A DNA stretch of 52,821 nt. It comes from Malaciobacter halophilus (GTDB taxonomy: Bacteria; Campylobacterota; Campylobacteria; Campylobacterales; Arcobacteraceae). Shown one piece after another: positions 24,931 to 34,135 of the stretch. Each line of letters begins with the position of its first letter. Position 1 is the first letter of the stretch. Location: NCBI RefSeq assembly GCF_002837275.1, contig NZ_NXIF01000054.1, positions 1 through 52,821 of the forward strand, read 5' to 3'. The notes beneath the pieces are model-generated. The model saw only the letters and a list, made by a program, of their open reading frames with translations, did not search any database and was not told where the DNA came from. Both the position numbers and the translations under genes were made by a program.

Positions 24931-26301
24931 CTATCTTGGAATCTTAGGCATTCCACCAGGCATCTGTCCTCCTGGACCTTGCATTTGACTTAACATATTT
25001 GATAAGCCTTTCATGCCACCTTTTGAAGATAGTTTTTTTGCCATTTTTGAGGCATTTTTAAATTGCTTAAGTATTTTATTTACTTGAACATCAGTTAAAC
25101 CTGAACCTTTTGCAATTCTTCTTTTTCTACTTGGATTAATTAAACTTGGTTGCTCTCTCTCTTTTGGAGTCATTGAGCTTATCATAGCTTTTATTCTTTT
25201 TATTTCATCAGAGTTTTCAAAATCCATATCTTTTATTGGTCCTGCCATTTGTGAAAGACCTGGTATCATTCCAATAATTGATTTCATAGAACCTAACTTA
25301 CTCATCATTGCTAATTGCTCTAAGAAGTCATTAAAATTAAATTCACCTTTTTTAATCTTTTTTGTAACTTCTTTTGCTTTTTTCTCATCAATTACAGCTG
25401 ATGTTTTTTCAGCAAGTCCTTCTATATCCCCAAGACCTAAAAGTCTTGAAACAATTCTATCAGGAATAAACACCTCTAAATCAGGCATTTTCTCACCTGT
25501 ACCAATAAATCTTAAAGGAACTCCAACTTGATGTGCAATAGATAATGCAACCCCACCTTTTGTATCTCCATCATATTTAGATAATACAACTCCATCAATT
25601 CCAATTTTTTCTTTAAAAGTAATTGCTGTTTTAGTAGCATCATGACCAGTTAAAGAATCTGCTACATAAAATATTTCATCTGGATTAACTGCACTTTTTA
25701 CATCTGCTAATTGATTCATTAACTCTTCATCTATTGCTAAACGTCCAGCTGTATCTATTAAAAGCACATCATATAGCTCTTTTTTAGCTTTCTCTTGTGC
25801 ATTTTTTGCAATTACTACTGGATTCTTTTCATTATCATCAAAATATATATCAACTTCAACTTGTTGTGCAATCTGTTTTAATTGCTCAACAGCTGCTAAT
25901 CTTTGTAAATCACAAGCAGCAACTAATACTTTTTTCTTTCTTGTTTTTAAATAACTAGCAAGTTTACCTGTTGTTGTAGTTTTACCAGAACCTTGAAGTC
26001 CAGTCATTAATATAGTTGTTGGAGGTGTATTTGAGAATACAAAACCTTGATTACCTTCAGTAGATAATATTTTGTTTAACTCCTGCTTTAAAGCATTTAC
26101 AAAAGAGTCTTGTCCTATACCATTTCTTTTTGTTTCTAATTCAACTTCAGTTATTAACTCTTTTGATGTCTTATGATGTACGTCTGCTTTTAATAGTGAC
26201 TTTTTTAGCTCTGTAATTGCTTTTTTTAAAGCTGCTGCATCATCTTTATGTCTTATTTTATTTATTGAGTTTCTTATCGAACCTGTTATTGAATCAAACA
26301 A
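24931..26301 (-). CDS. ffh: Signal recognition particle protein Ffh
   Basis: About 456 residues of the SRP GTPase that targets membrane proteins with 4.5S RNA. N domain, then P-loop GLQGSGKTTT, DTAGRL, SKYDGDTKGG, and the Met-rich M domain with GMIPGLSQMAG and a C-terminus of GGQMPGGMPKIPR. Three starts are in frame: TTG at 26313, ATG at 26307 and TTG at 26301. GGAG lies 6 bases before the last and directly touches the ATG; starting at 26301 gives MFDSITGSIRNSINKIR, the usual Ffh N-terminus, so I choose it. Confidence 0.96.
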   Translation of the reverse strand: MFDSITGSIRNSINKIRHKDDAAALKKAITELKKSLLKADVHHKTSKELITEVELETKRNGIGQDSFVNALKQELNKILSTEGNQGFVFSNTPPTTILMTGLQGSGKTTTTGKLASYLKTRKKKVLVAACDLQRLAAVEQLKQIAQQVEVDIYFDDNEKNPVVIAKNAQEKAKKELYDVLLIDTAGRLAIDEELMNQLADVKSAVNPDEIFYVADSLTGHDATKTAITFKEKIGIDGVVLSKYDGDTKGGVALSIAHQVGVPLRFIGTGEKMPDLEVFIPDRIVSRLLGLGDIEGLAEKTSAVIDEKKAKEVTKKIKKGEFNFNDFLEQLAMMSKLGSMKSIIGMIPGLSQMAGPIKDMDFENSDEIKRIKAMISSMTPKEREQPSLINPSRKRRIAKGSGLTDVQVNKILKQFKNASKMAKKLSSKGGMKGLSNMLSQMQGPGGQMPGGMPKIPR

Positions 26302-26418
26302 AATCATCTCCAACTATTTTAAATTTTGTGGATTATATTGTTTATTTACTTTAATATAGTTTAAAAGATGCTACATTTAAGTTAAATTTAATTTTTAGAA
26401 GTTTTTAAAGTGAGAGAA

Positions 26419-26439
26419 AATACCCATATTATGGGCATT
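26419..26439. terminator. Hairpin in the gap after the pseudouridine synthase gene
   Basis: The sequence AATACCCATATTATGGGCATT folds into CCCAT / ATGGG with a 3-base loop, extended by AAT / ATT around one mismatch. The minus strand continues TTTTCTCTC, giving a weak intrinsic terminator 25 bases after the rluA-family stop; the plus strand continues with CCTTTTT. The remaining 105 bases to ffh carry only AT-rich DNA, presumably the ffh promoter. Confidence 0.5.
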
Positions 26440-26463
26440 CCCTTTTTCAAGAAAACTTAATTT

Positions 26464-27210
26464 TTAATTAAAATCAAATACTTTGAACTCTTTTGGTTCT
26501 TTTGATTCAAAACAGTAATCAAAAATTTTTGTTACTTTTGAGTGAAGCAATACTCTATTTACATTTGGATTAGTAATTCCATATATTGAATCACCAATAA
26601 TAGGGAAACCTAAATGATTTAAATGTACTCTAATTTGATGCGTTCTACCTGTATCAATAACTACTTTTATTTTTGATTTATTCCCTTCAACAAGCATAGG
26701 ATATACAGTTGTAGTTGCAATTTTCCCTTTACTTAAATCAATTTTAGATTTAGCTATACCTCTATTTTTAATAGTTAAAATAGGCAAATCAATAGTTACT
26801 TCTTCTATAACTTTACCTTCAACTACTGCAACATACTCTTTATAAACTCTATTTTGTTTAAACTCTTTGATTGCTTTTTTTTGGAACTCTTCATTTTTAG
26901 CAAAAAGCATAACACCACTTGTCTCTTTATCAAGTCTATTTAATAAAAAGTAATCATTATATTTATTAGCAACTTCATCTGTTGTCATATAAGCAGGTTT
27001 GTCAACTGCTAATATATCTTCATCTTCAAATATTACTTTTACATTTGCAAGCTTTTTAACAACAAATTTTGTATTTGCTTTTAGCTCACCTCTTGCAATA
27101 ACAACTTTTCTACCACCTGCTCGAACTAAACCTCTATCTATTAACTCTTTTGCTTTTGAGTTAGAGATTTTTTCTTGCTTTGCTAAAAGTTTATACGCCT
27201 TCTCATACAT
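26464..27210 (-). CDS. RluA-family pseudouridine synthase
   Basis: 248 residues: an N-terminal S4-like segment (NSKAKELIDRGLVRAGGRKV) and a catalytic domain with the Asp motif LNRLDKETSGVMLFAK (about residues 89-104) and GRTHQIRVHLNHLGFPIIGD. It converts a specific uridine in rRNA or tRNA to pseudouridine. Position next to waaA and ffh matches Cj0708 of Campylobacter jejuni. Which RNA it modifies is not visible. It overlaps waaA by 8 bases. Confidence 0.9.
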   Translation of the reverse strand: MYEKAYKLLAKQEKISNSKAKELIDRGLVRAGGRKVVIARGELKANTKFVVKKLANVKVIFEDEDILAVDKPAYMTTDEVANKYNDYFLLNRLDKETSGVMLFAKNEEFQKKAIKEFKQNRVYKEYVAVVEGKVIEEVTIDLPILTIKNRGIAKSKIDLSKGKIATTTVYPMLVEGNKSKIKVVIDTGRTHQIRVHLNHLGFPIIGDSIYGITNPNVNRVLLHSKVTKIFDYCFESKEPKEFKVFDFN

Positions 27211-28348
27211 TTTTTAATTCCTTAAGTATTGGCTTTATAGAACCAGCTTTTGCTAATACTGGTCTTTTTAAATTATCAATATCATTTAAATATTTTTCTA
27301 ATTCTTCATTTTTTATTATATAATAATTTTCTATACACTCAAATAGTGATTTTTGATTAAATATGTTTTCCCCACTTATTATTTTACAGCCAAAATATGC
27401 TGGTTCAACAGGATTATGTCCACCAATTTTTTCAAAAGCACCACATAATATCACAACATCTGAAATTGCATAAATATTATTTAATTCTCCCATTTTATCA
27501 ACTAATACAATATCAGCTTCAAAATCCTCTCTTTGAGAAAATCTATGACAAGTTAAACTGTTTTTATTACAATAAGATTTTATTAAATCATAAACCTTAT
27601 CAAACCTTTCAGGGTGTCTTGGAACAATTATAAGTTTACCTTGCTTTTTATTATATGAATTTAAGATTAACTCTTCTTCACCTTCATGACTACTACCTGC
27701 TGTAATAATAGTACCATTTGGTTTTTTAAACTCTTTTGTAATTTTTGGCAATTGGGCAAGTTTAATATTTCCAATGACTTCTATATTTTTTGCACCCAAT
27801 TGCAACAATCTTTGTTTATCAACTTCACTTTGCGCAAATATTTTATCAATATTTTTAAATATATATTTATAAAACCAACTCATTTTTTTATATGAATTGT
27901 ACGACTTATCAGAAATTCTTGCATTAATTAGATATGTTTTTGCTCCTTTTCTTTTAGCAAATAAAAAAAGCATATACCAAAGTTCCGCTTCCATTACTAC
28001 AAGTGCTTTTTGTCTATTTATCCAAAAAGGCAAAAATATTTCATAAGGAAGGTATCGTGTTTGTCTTTTATAGCTTATTGCCTCTTCATATCCAGTATTT
28101 GTTATAACTGATAAATTACAATCTTTAAACTCATCAATTAAAGGCTTAATAGCTTTTGTTTCACCCATAGAACAAGTGTGAAACCAAATTCTATTTTCAT
28201 TTTTAAAACGTGGATTATTTTTTAGAAAAAATTTTGCAGGTATTGCATCTTTATATTTTTTATTTCTAAGTTTAATAAGCAGTAGTGGCATAGCAATTAT
28301 ATAAATTATAATTGCTAATACATAATAAAAAAAAGAGAAGAGGCTCAA
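27203..28348 (-). CDS. waaA: 3-deoxy-D-manno-octulosonic acid transferase WaaA (KdtA)
   Basis: 381 residues of a GT30 enzyme that adds Kdo to lipid IVA at the inner membrane. An N-terminal membrane helix (about 5-24) precedes WFHTCSMGETKAIKPLI (about 55-70), where the Glu corresponds to the catalytic base, and the C-terminal ITAGSSHEGEEE and HNPVEPAYFG motifs are typical. The start is TTG with GAGG 7 bases upstream, right after the zinc-ribbon gene (2-base gap). Domain of action: LPS core synthesis. Confidence 0.94.
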   Translation of the reverse strand: MSLFSFFYYVLAIIIYIIAMPLLLIKLRNKKYKDAIPAKFFLKNNPRFKNENRIWFHTCSMGETKAIKPLIDEFKDCNLSVITNTGYEEAISYKRQTRYLPYEIFLPFWINRQKALVVMEAELWYMLFLFAKRKGAKTYLINARISDKSYNSYKKMSWFYKYIFKNIDKIFAQSEVDKQRLLQLGAKNIEVIGNIKLAQLPKITKEFKKPNGTIITAGSSHEGEEELILNSYNKKQGKLIIVPRHPERFDKVYDLIKSYCNKNSLTCHRFSQREDFEADIVLVDKMGELNNIYAISDVVILCGAFEKIGGHNPVEPAYFGCKIISGENIFNQKSLFECIENYYIIKNEELEKYLNDIDNLKRPVLAKAGSIKPILKELKNV

Positions 28349-28350
28349 GA

Positions 28351-29070
28351 TTAAGCCTCTACAGTTTCATCTTCTTTATAAAGGATTCTTCCACAGTGAG
28401 GACAATTAATAATCTCTTCTGATTTAATAACCTCTGCATAAGTTTTGTCATTTATTTTCATATAACATCCATAACAAGCTTGTTTTTTAACAGGAACAAC
28501 AGCAGTATCTTTTGCCCATCTTTTAATTTTTTCATAGAAAGTTAAAATTTTATTATCAAACTTCTCTAACAATTCACTTCTTTCTTGATAAATTACATTT
28601 CTTTGTTTATTAATCTCTTCTATTTGATTATCAACTGCAACTTGTACATCTTTTATTGATTCTTCTTCTTGAGCCAATTTTTCTTGATACTCTTTTAACT
28701 GAGACTCTTTCTCTTCAGTAATTTCATCAAGTCTTTCAATCTCTTCATTTGCAAATGCAATTTGCTCTTTTGTAATCTCTTCTTCTAATTGTAAAGCTTT
28801 TAACTCTTTTTCATTTTGTATCTCATTATGCTTTTTTGAAATATCATCTAATTTAGTTTTTAATTCTGCTAAGTGGATATTATTTTTAGTTCTTTTTGAT
28901 TTTACATCATCAATTTGTGCATATGTATCATTAATTGAAACTTTTATTGCTTCTGCTGTTTCAACAAAAGTTGCTAACTTTGCTTTTTCATTCTCGATTT
29001 GAGGTTCAAACATACTAATTTGTGTATCAAATTTTGATAATTTAACTAGATCCTCTAAATATTTATTCAA
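28351..29070 (-). CDS. Coiled-coil C4 zinc-ribbon protein, FlgZ/HP0958-like
   Basis: 239 residues: a long coiled-coil hairpin (about 1-180) rich in Glu, Lys and Ile, then a zinc ribbon with C-Y-G-C (about residue 201) and C-P-H-C (about 224). This is the architecture of HP0958 (FlgZ) of Helicobacter pylori, which binds sigma-54 and flaA mRNA and is needed for flagella. The setting waaA - this gene - Nif3-like - glyQ is also that of HP0957-HP0960. The start is TTG with GGAG 6 bases upstream; it overlaps the next upstream gene by 8 bases. Confidence 0.85.
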   Translation of the reverse strand: MNKYLEDLVKLSKFDTQISMFEPQIENEKAKLATFVETAEAIKVSINDTYAQIDDVKSKRTKNNIHLAELKTKLDDISKKHNEIQNEKELKALQLEEEITKEQIAFANEEIERLDEITEEKESQLKEYQEKLAQEEESIKDVQVAVDNQIEEINKQRNVIYQERSELLEKFDNKILTFYEKIKRWAKDTAVVPVKKQACYGCYMKINDKTYAEVIKSEEIINCPHCGRILYKEDETVEA

Positions 29071-29827
29071 CTGTTTCTCCTTGTATACAAAACTTAAATG
29101 GATTTTTCGAAGCTGATATTATAGCTTTTAATTCATTTTTTTTCAAATTTTTTTCTAATATTCCCACTAAAAGGGTACTAAAATACTTTTCACTTTCATA
29201 ATGTCTTATGTCAATTAGTGAAATATTTCTACTTTTTGCATCCATTGCATCATGATATTTTATATCACCTGTTAAGAAACAATCAGCTTTAACTTCACTA
29301 AGTAAAGACATACCAGCACCTGTTACTATTGCTACTTTTTCTACTTTATCACTACACTTAACAACATTTGTATAATCTATTTTTAATTTTGAAGTAATCT
29401 CTTTTGCAAACTCGTCAAAATTTTTATTTACATTTGCATAGATAATAAAATCATTTATATCTTCTTTTTCAATTACATCTAATTTTAAAACCTCTTTTGC
29501 TACATACATATTCAAATGAGTTTTATCAATATTTGTATGCATTGATATAAGTGAAATATTTTTTTGAATCAATATTTTTAATAACTTTGTGCAGTAGTTA
29601 TCATAATTTATTCTTTTTAAAGGTGCAAAAATTAATGGATGATGAGTAATAATTAAAGAGTTCTGTTCTACACTCATTAAAAACTCTTCATCCATGTCAA
29701 TACTTACATATACTCTTTTTACTTCATCTTCAAAGCTTCCAACTAATAAACCTGAGTTATCCCACTTCTCTTGTAAGCAAAAAGGTGAAACTTCATCTAA
29801 TATATTATAAATATCTCTTACTATCAA
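29063..29827 (-). CDS. Nif3-like dinuclear metal-centre protein
   Basis: 254 residues of the Nif3/YbgI family (GTP cyclohydrolase 1 type 2-like). The metal-binding signatures are ITHHPLIFAPLKRI (about residues 59-72) near the N-terminus, MHTNIDKTHLNMYVA (about 97-111) and the C-terminal DIRHYESEKYFS. It forms a hexamer with two metals per subunit in known structures; the substrate is uncertain. TTG start with AGGA 6 bases before it. It precedes the zinc-ribbon gene as in relatives. Confidence 0.9.
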   Translation of the reverse strand: MIVRDIYNILDEVSPFCLQEKWDNSGLLVGSFEDEVKRVYVSIDMDEEFLMSVEQNSLIITHHPLIFAPLKRINYDNYCTKLLKILIQKNISLISMHTNIDKTHLNMYVAKEVLKLDVIEKEDINDFIIYANVNKNFDEFAKEITSKLKIDYTNVVKCSDKVEKVAIVTGAGMSLLSEVKADCFLTGDIKYHDAMDAKSRNISLIDIRHYESEKYFSTLLVGILEKNLKKNELKAIISASKNPFKFCIQGETVE

Positions 29828-29835
29828 AACAAATC

Positions 29836-30774
29836 CTAAACAAAAAGCTCTGGATTACTTTTTTTTAGATTATTTAAAGCATCTTTTGCTGCTTGTGTAT
29901 CAACTTTTTTTAATCTTTGAACCTCTTGCTCTTTATATAAAACAGCACATCCTTGTGCTAATTCTCTTACTTTTAAAATATAATTTTGTCTTTCAGTAAC
30001 TGAAATTGCTTTTCTTGCATCAAGTGTATTAAAAGCATGAGAAGCCAACATACATTGGTCATATGCAGGTAAAGGAAGTCCTGCATCAAGGCAAGATTTG
30101 CACTCATTAAAAGCATCATCAAAGTGTTTAAATAACATAGATGTATTTGCTACTTCGAAATTATATTTTGAAAACTCATACTCTGCTTCTTTATGAACAT
30201 CAGCATAAGTTGTAACTCCTAAACTATTCTCATTCCATACAATATCAAATACTGAATCAACTCCTTGCAAATACATTGCAAGTCTTTCTGTTCCATAAGT
30301 AATCTCTACTGCAACAGGGTCACAAGCTAAGCCTCCAACTTGTTGGAAATATGTAAATTGAGTAACTTCCATACCATCTAACCATACTTCCCAACCAAGT
30401 CCCCAAGCTCCTAATGTTGGTGATTCCCAGTTATCTTCTACAAATCTAATATCATGTTTTGATGTATCTAATCCTAAGTATTCTAGTGATTGTAAATATA
30501 AATCTTGAATATTCTCAGGACTTGGTTTTATTAATACTTGAAATTGATAATAAGAACCTAATCTATTTGGATTTTCCGCATATCTACCATCAGTAGGTCT
30601 TCTACTTGGAGCTACATAAGCTGTACTCCATGCAGTTGAGTCTAAACTCCTTAATAATGTTGCAGGATGAAATGTACCTGCACCAGCTGGAATATCATAA
30701 GGTTGAACAATATTACAACCTTGATTTGCCCAGAATTCTTGTAATTTTAACAATATTTGTGAAAAAGTAGTCAT
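29836..30774 (-). CDS. glyQ: Glycyl-tRNA synthetase alpha subunit
   Basis: 312 residues of the class II catalytic subunit: [20 protein letters not shown] near the start, then [18 protein letters not shown] and the [14 protein letters not shown] motif. It needs GlyS, which is not in the window. ATG start. The 86-base gap before it holds the purE-like hairpin and an AT-rich region that may carry its own promoter. Confidence 0.97.
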   Translation of the reverse strand: MTTFSQILLKLQEFWANQGCNIVQPYDIPAGAGTFHPATLLRSLDSTAWSTAYVAPSRRPTDGRYAENPNRLGSYYQFQVLIKPSPENIQDLYLQSLEYLGLDTSKHDIRFVEDNWESPTLGAWGLGWEVWLDGMEVTQFTYFQQVGGLACDPVAVEITYGTERLAMYLQGVDSVFDIVWNENSLGVTTYADVHKEAEYEFSKYNFEVANTSMLFKHFDDAFNECKSCLDAGLPLPAYDQCMLASHAFNTLDARKAISVTERQNYILKVRELAQGCAVLYKEQEVQRLKKVDTQAAKDALNNLKKSNPELFV

Positions 30775-30853
30775 CTTTATCTAAATCCTAATCCTTGTAA
30801 TTTATTAGTCATAATCCATTTTAATTATGTTTACTATTTTAATAAAAAGTAAG

Positions 30854-30869
30854 CTTTTATTTATAAAAG
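30854..30869 (-). terminator. Small hairpin over the purE-like stop codon
   Basis: CTTTTAT and ATAAAAG form a 7-bp stem with a 2-base loop; the stop codon (30861-30863) lies in it. On the minus strand it is followed by CTTACTTTTTATT, giving a weak T tract. Confidence 0.4.
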
Positions 30870-31355
30870 TACTTCAATATCTTTTGCATTAGTTTGAACA
30901 CAATTTAGTTTAACTATTCTATCTTCTTTAAGTTTAACTGTTAGTTCACTATCTGTAGTTGCTAAAATTTGCATTGCTAAGTATGCTGAGTTTATCGCTC
31001 CTTCTTCATCTAAAGATACAGTTGCAACCGGCATAGTTAGTGGTTTACTTACAGTTGAAAGTATAGCACTTGTGCCATCAAGTTTTGTATCTTTTATAGG
31101 AACTGCAATAACTGGCTTTATAGTTGATGATGCTATATTACTTGCTAAACAACCATTGACATTTGAAGCAACAATAAAACAAACAGCACCCTTTTCTTCA
31201 GCACTTTTCATATAATCTTTGATTTTTTCTACAGAATCGTAAAGTGATAATACAGTCAATTCATAGTTTACATTAAACTTTTCAAAAGTCTCGGTACATT
31301 TTTTCATAACTTCATAATCTGAGTTATTTCCAATAATTATAGAAATATATTTCAT
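30861..31355 (-). CDS. PurE-family protein lacking both active-site histidines
   Basis: 164 residues with the length and framework of class I PurE (N5-carboxyaminoimidazole ribonucleotide mutase): IIIGNNSDYEVMKKC at the N-terminus, PVIAVPIKD in the middle, MPVATVSLDEEGAINSAYLA and QILATTDSELTVKL at the end. But the SAHRTP motif of PurE is SLYDSV (residues 37-42) and the GGAAHLPG loop is NVNGCLAS (65-72), so both His residues and most substrate-binding residues there are changed. It sits where Campylobacter jejuni has purE (Cj0702), near glyQ and the U32 peptidase. It is intact and so looks like a conserved non-catalytic or altered protein rather than a decayed gene. Normal PurE activity is unlikely. 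Confidence 0.8.
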   Translation of the reverse strand: MKYISIIIGNNSDYEVMKKCTETFEKFNVNYELTVLSLYDSVEKIKDYMKSAEEKGAVCFIVASNVNGCLASNIASSTIKPVIAVPIKDTKLDGTSAILSTVSKPLTMPVATVSLDEEGAINSAYLAMQILATTDSELTVKLKEDRIVKLNCVQTNAKDIEVLL

Positions 31356-31396
31356 TTTTTACCTTAATTAACTTTTAGTAGATTATTTTATCTAAA

Positions 31397-32698
31397 CTAA
31401 TCTAATAGTTTTATAATCTGTTTTACTTTAAGGTCTTTCCAAGCTTCAAACCTATTTAAAACTAATGAGTTTTTATCAAAATTAAAAAGTGATAAGTTTT
31501 TTGATTTATCACAAACTAAAACTGCTTTACAATTTTCATAATATTTTATTCTATTTACTAGTTTTTCTTCAGTAAAAACAACAACTGAAGGTATAAAAAA
31601 TATATCACTTATATGATAAGTTGCCGTATCAACTGTTATAATTTTATCTGCATTAGAAATTATAAAAGCATAATCTAAAAAACTTTTTGAATAACTAGAT
31701 AAATCTACATAAGCACTATCTTTTACACCATCTATATTTAAAGTACTAATTATTGTATAATCAGTTAATTTATTTATTAACTTTTTTAAAATATTTATAG
31801 CAATCTCTTTTGGGATTGACCTATTTGCATCTGCTGAAAAAGGATGATATAGTAAAACTTTTCCTTTTAATCTTATATCTGAAATTTTTTGAACTAAACT
31901 TTTAGAAGGTTTATATCTGTTTAGATTTAAACTGTTATATTTTCTACTATCATCAATTTTTTCAAAATCAATTCCTAATTTATAAAGCCAAGCATCTACA
32001 TAATTTAATTTTTCATAATATGCAGTTTTAGTAACTAAACTTGTATCTATATAATAATCATATTCACACAATTTTTTTACACTAATAGACAAAGCAGTTA
32101 CTTTATTTACAAACTCTTGATTTTCAAATATCTGCTTATCTCTAGTAAACTGTTTGTTTTCTGAAGAGTTTAAATAAATATCAATTTTTACTGTACTAAA
32201 TCGTTTTTTTAGTTGCTCATAAAAAATTCTTAATGCACTTACACTACTAACCATCTCTCCTATATTAAAGCCCATGTTACCTAAAATTGCAATCTTTATA
32301 TCTTGCTTTAATGTATTTGAAACTTGTTCATGAAGATTGACTTTTTTGTTATTTAAAAATAAAGAGATAAAATCTAAATTATCACTAAAGTTACTATTTT
32401 TTGTAATTAACTCTTTTCTTTTTTTAACAATTGTATTAAATTCATTTTTATTTACAATTCCAAGCTCTTTTGGAAACTGTTCATTATTAGTTACTCTACT
32501 TTCTTCAATAACTTTTACTTGATACTTTTTCTCATCAACATTTTTAAATACTCTTTTTAAATCTAAAAAATCTTCATATGTTGTAATGTACAAAGTTTCA
32601 TTTATAAGATTTGATGGGCCTTTTAGTTTAAAATAAGAGACTAAAGTCCCATCTGTAGTTTTAATATTTATATTATTCGTAACTCTAAATATTACCAT
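31397..32698 (-). CDS. Glycosyltransferase family 9-like protein (heptosyltransferase fold)
   Basis: 433 residues. The second half follows the GT9/GT-B pattern: IAILGNMGFNIGEMVSSVSA at about 134-153, LLYHPFSADANRSIPKEI (about 284-301) in the position of the HPGAS...KRW motif, then ISNADKIITVDTATYHISDI (about 349-368), like the nucleotide-binding end of heptosyltransferases. The first 125 residues are unlike GT9 and may be a separate domain. The ATG shares a base with the stop of the U32 gene (TAATG). A role in surface glycan or LPS synthesis is inferred; conserved donor residues are weak, so activity is uncertain. Confidence 0.6.
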   Translation of the reverse strand: MVIFRVTNNINIKTTDGTLVSYFKLKGPSNLINETLYITTYEDFLDLKRVFKNVDEKKYQVKVIEESRVTNNEQFPKELGIVNKNEFNTIVKKRKELITKNSNFSDNLDFISLFLNNKKVNLHEQVSNTLKQDIKIAILGNMGFNIGEMVSSVSALRIFYEQLKKRFSTVKIDIYLNSSENKQFTRDKQIFENQEFVNKVTALSISVKKLCEYDYYIDTSLVTKTAYYEKLNYVDAWLYKLGIDFEKIDDSRKYNSLNLNRYKPSKSLVQKISDIRLKGKVLLYHPFSADANRSIPKEIAINILKKLINKLTDYTIISTLNIDGVKDSAYVDLSSYSKSFLDYAFIISNADKIITVDTATYHISDIFFIPSVVVFTEEKLVNRIKYYENCKAVLVCDKSKNLSLFNFDKNSLVLNRFEAWKDLKVKQIIKLLD

Positions 32699-33993
32699 TA
32701 TTTACTACAAAGTTCCTCTTCTTCATTTTTTACTCTAAGCATAGTTAAGTATGGTAAAGATGAAGGTAATTGAATCTTATTTGTATTTCCACTATGAACT
32801 GAGTCTAGCTCTTTATTTGTATCAGTCAAAATCTTTTTAAATGATACATAATATTTGCCATCATCTTTTTTATAAATCTTTCCTATTTCATTATCACATT
32901 CACTAATTTTTGCTCCTATTGGTGCAAAAATTTCTATTTCATCGCCAGGATAAGTTTTATATTTACACATAAAGTGTTTTTCATCTTCTGTTACAAGTCC
33001 ACTAACTTCATAACTACCTTTACTTAAAGCGTATTCATGATTTTGTGTATCACTTTTATCAAAAGGTCTATGAATTAAATATGCATCAGTAAACCCTCTA
33101 TTTTTAGTTGTATGAAGCTCTTTTTGATACTTATTAGCATCAAAACTATTTTCAAAATAGTCATCAATAGCTTCCCTATATGCATGAGCTGTAACAGCAG
33201 CATAATAAGGAGATTTTGTTCTACCTTCAATTTTAACAGAATCAACAGAACCTGAATCAAGTATCTCTTGCATATGTGAAACTAAATTCATATCTTTTGA
33301 ATTAAAAATATATGTACCAACACCTGGTTCTTCTTCTAATCTAAATAAAGTACTATGGTCTTCATTTGCAGCATAAAGTGTATACTCAAATCTACAATCA
33401 TTTGCACAACTTCCTCTATTTGGAACTCTTCCCATTTGAACAGCACTTACTAAACATCTACCTGAGTATGCAAAACACATTGAACCGTGCACAAAAATCT
33501 CTATTTCCATTTCAGGAAGATGTTTTTTTATCTCTTTAACATCTTTTAAAGATATCTCCCTTGCAGCAATAATTCTTTTAACTCCCATATCCCAAAATAC
33601 TTGCGCATCCAAATAATTAAGTACATTTGCTTGAGTTGACAAATGAATTGGAATTTGAGGAGCTAACTCTTTACAAAGTTTAACAACACCAGGTGCAGCT
33701 ACAATAAAAGCATCTGGTTCTAATTCTGCCATTTTAATAATATGCTTTTTTAGTAATTCAATTTGAGAATTGAAAGGAAAACCATTTATTGTTGCATAAA
33801 CTTTTTTTCCTCTTGCATGAGCATAATCAATTCCCTCTTTAAAAGTCTCAAAAGAGAACTCTTTACCTGCTCTAATTCTTAAACTAAAGTGACTAACTCC
33901 ACCATAAACAGCATCTGCACCATAAGCAATTGCAATTTTTAGTTTTTCTAAATTTCCCGCAGGTGATAATAATTCTATATCATTTTTTTTCAT
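32698..33993 (-). CDS. U32-family peptidase / TrhP-like tRNA hydroxylation protein
   Basis: 431 residues of peptidase family U32: LLSPAGNLEKLKIAIAYGAD at the N-terminus, the signature EIFVHGSMCFAYSGRC (about 165-180) and the following GSCANDCRFEY. The Cys set (C-x7-C, then C-x3-C) fits the iron-sulphur-type or metal site of this family. Relatives YegQ/TrhP hydroxylate tRNA wobble uridine using prephenate; others act on collagen, which is now doubted. A TTG at 33996 is in frame, but GAGGA is spaced 6 bases from the ATG at 33993, which I use. Position matches Cj0701. Confidence 0.85.
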   Translation of the reverse strand: MKKNDIELLSPAGNLEKLKIAIAYGADAVYGGVSHFSLRIRAGKEFSFETFKEGIDYAHARGKKVYATINGFPFNSQIELLKKHIIKMAELEPDAFIVAAPGVVKLCKELAPQIPIHLSTQANVLNYLDAQVFWDMGVKRIIAAREISLKDVKEIKKHLPEMEIEIFVHGSMCFAYSGRCLVSAVQMGRVPNRGSCANDCRFEYTLYAANEDHSTLFRLEEEPGVGTYIFNSKDMNLVSHMQEILDSGSVDSVKIEGRTKSPYYAAVTAHAYREAIDDYFENSFDANKYQKELHTTKNRGFTDAYLIHRPFDKSDTQNHEYALSKGSYEVSGLVTEDEKHFMCKYKTYPGDEIEIFAPIGAKISECDNEIGKIYKKDDGKYYVSFKKILTDTNKELDSVHSGNTNKIQLPSSLPYLTMLRVKNEEEELCSK

Positions 33994-34033
33994 CAATAAT
34001 CCTCGTGCTTTTGCACATATAAATTTTTTGGCA

Positions 34034-34039
34034 ATTATA
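34034..34039 (-). promoter_or_regulatory. Candidate -10 element for the U32/GT9/purE-like genes
   Basis: The minus strand reads TTGTTATAATTGCC with TATAAT 41 bases before the ATG. A small stem GTGC-AAAA-GCAC (34005-34016) sits directly upstream of the GAGGA ribosome-binding site and could modulate translation. Confidence 0.45.
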
Positions 34040-34117
34040 ACAAATAATATTTATAAATAAGATTTTACATTAAATGTAGAAGTTTTATCTAAAAAAAAGT
34101 TAATACTAACAAGTAGA

Positions 34118-34135
34118 AAAGCTTTTAAAAGCTTT
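34118..34135 (-). terminator. 18-base perfect palindrome over the chemoreceptor stop codon
   Basis: AAAGCTTTTAAAAGCTTT is its own reverse complement and contains the TAA stop at 34125-34127. On the minus strand it ends in CTTTTC. It is a plausible weak terminator for the receptor gene. Confidence 0.45.
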
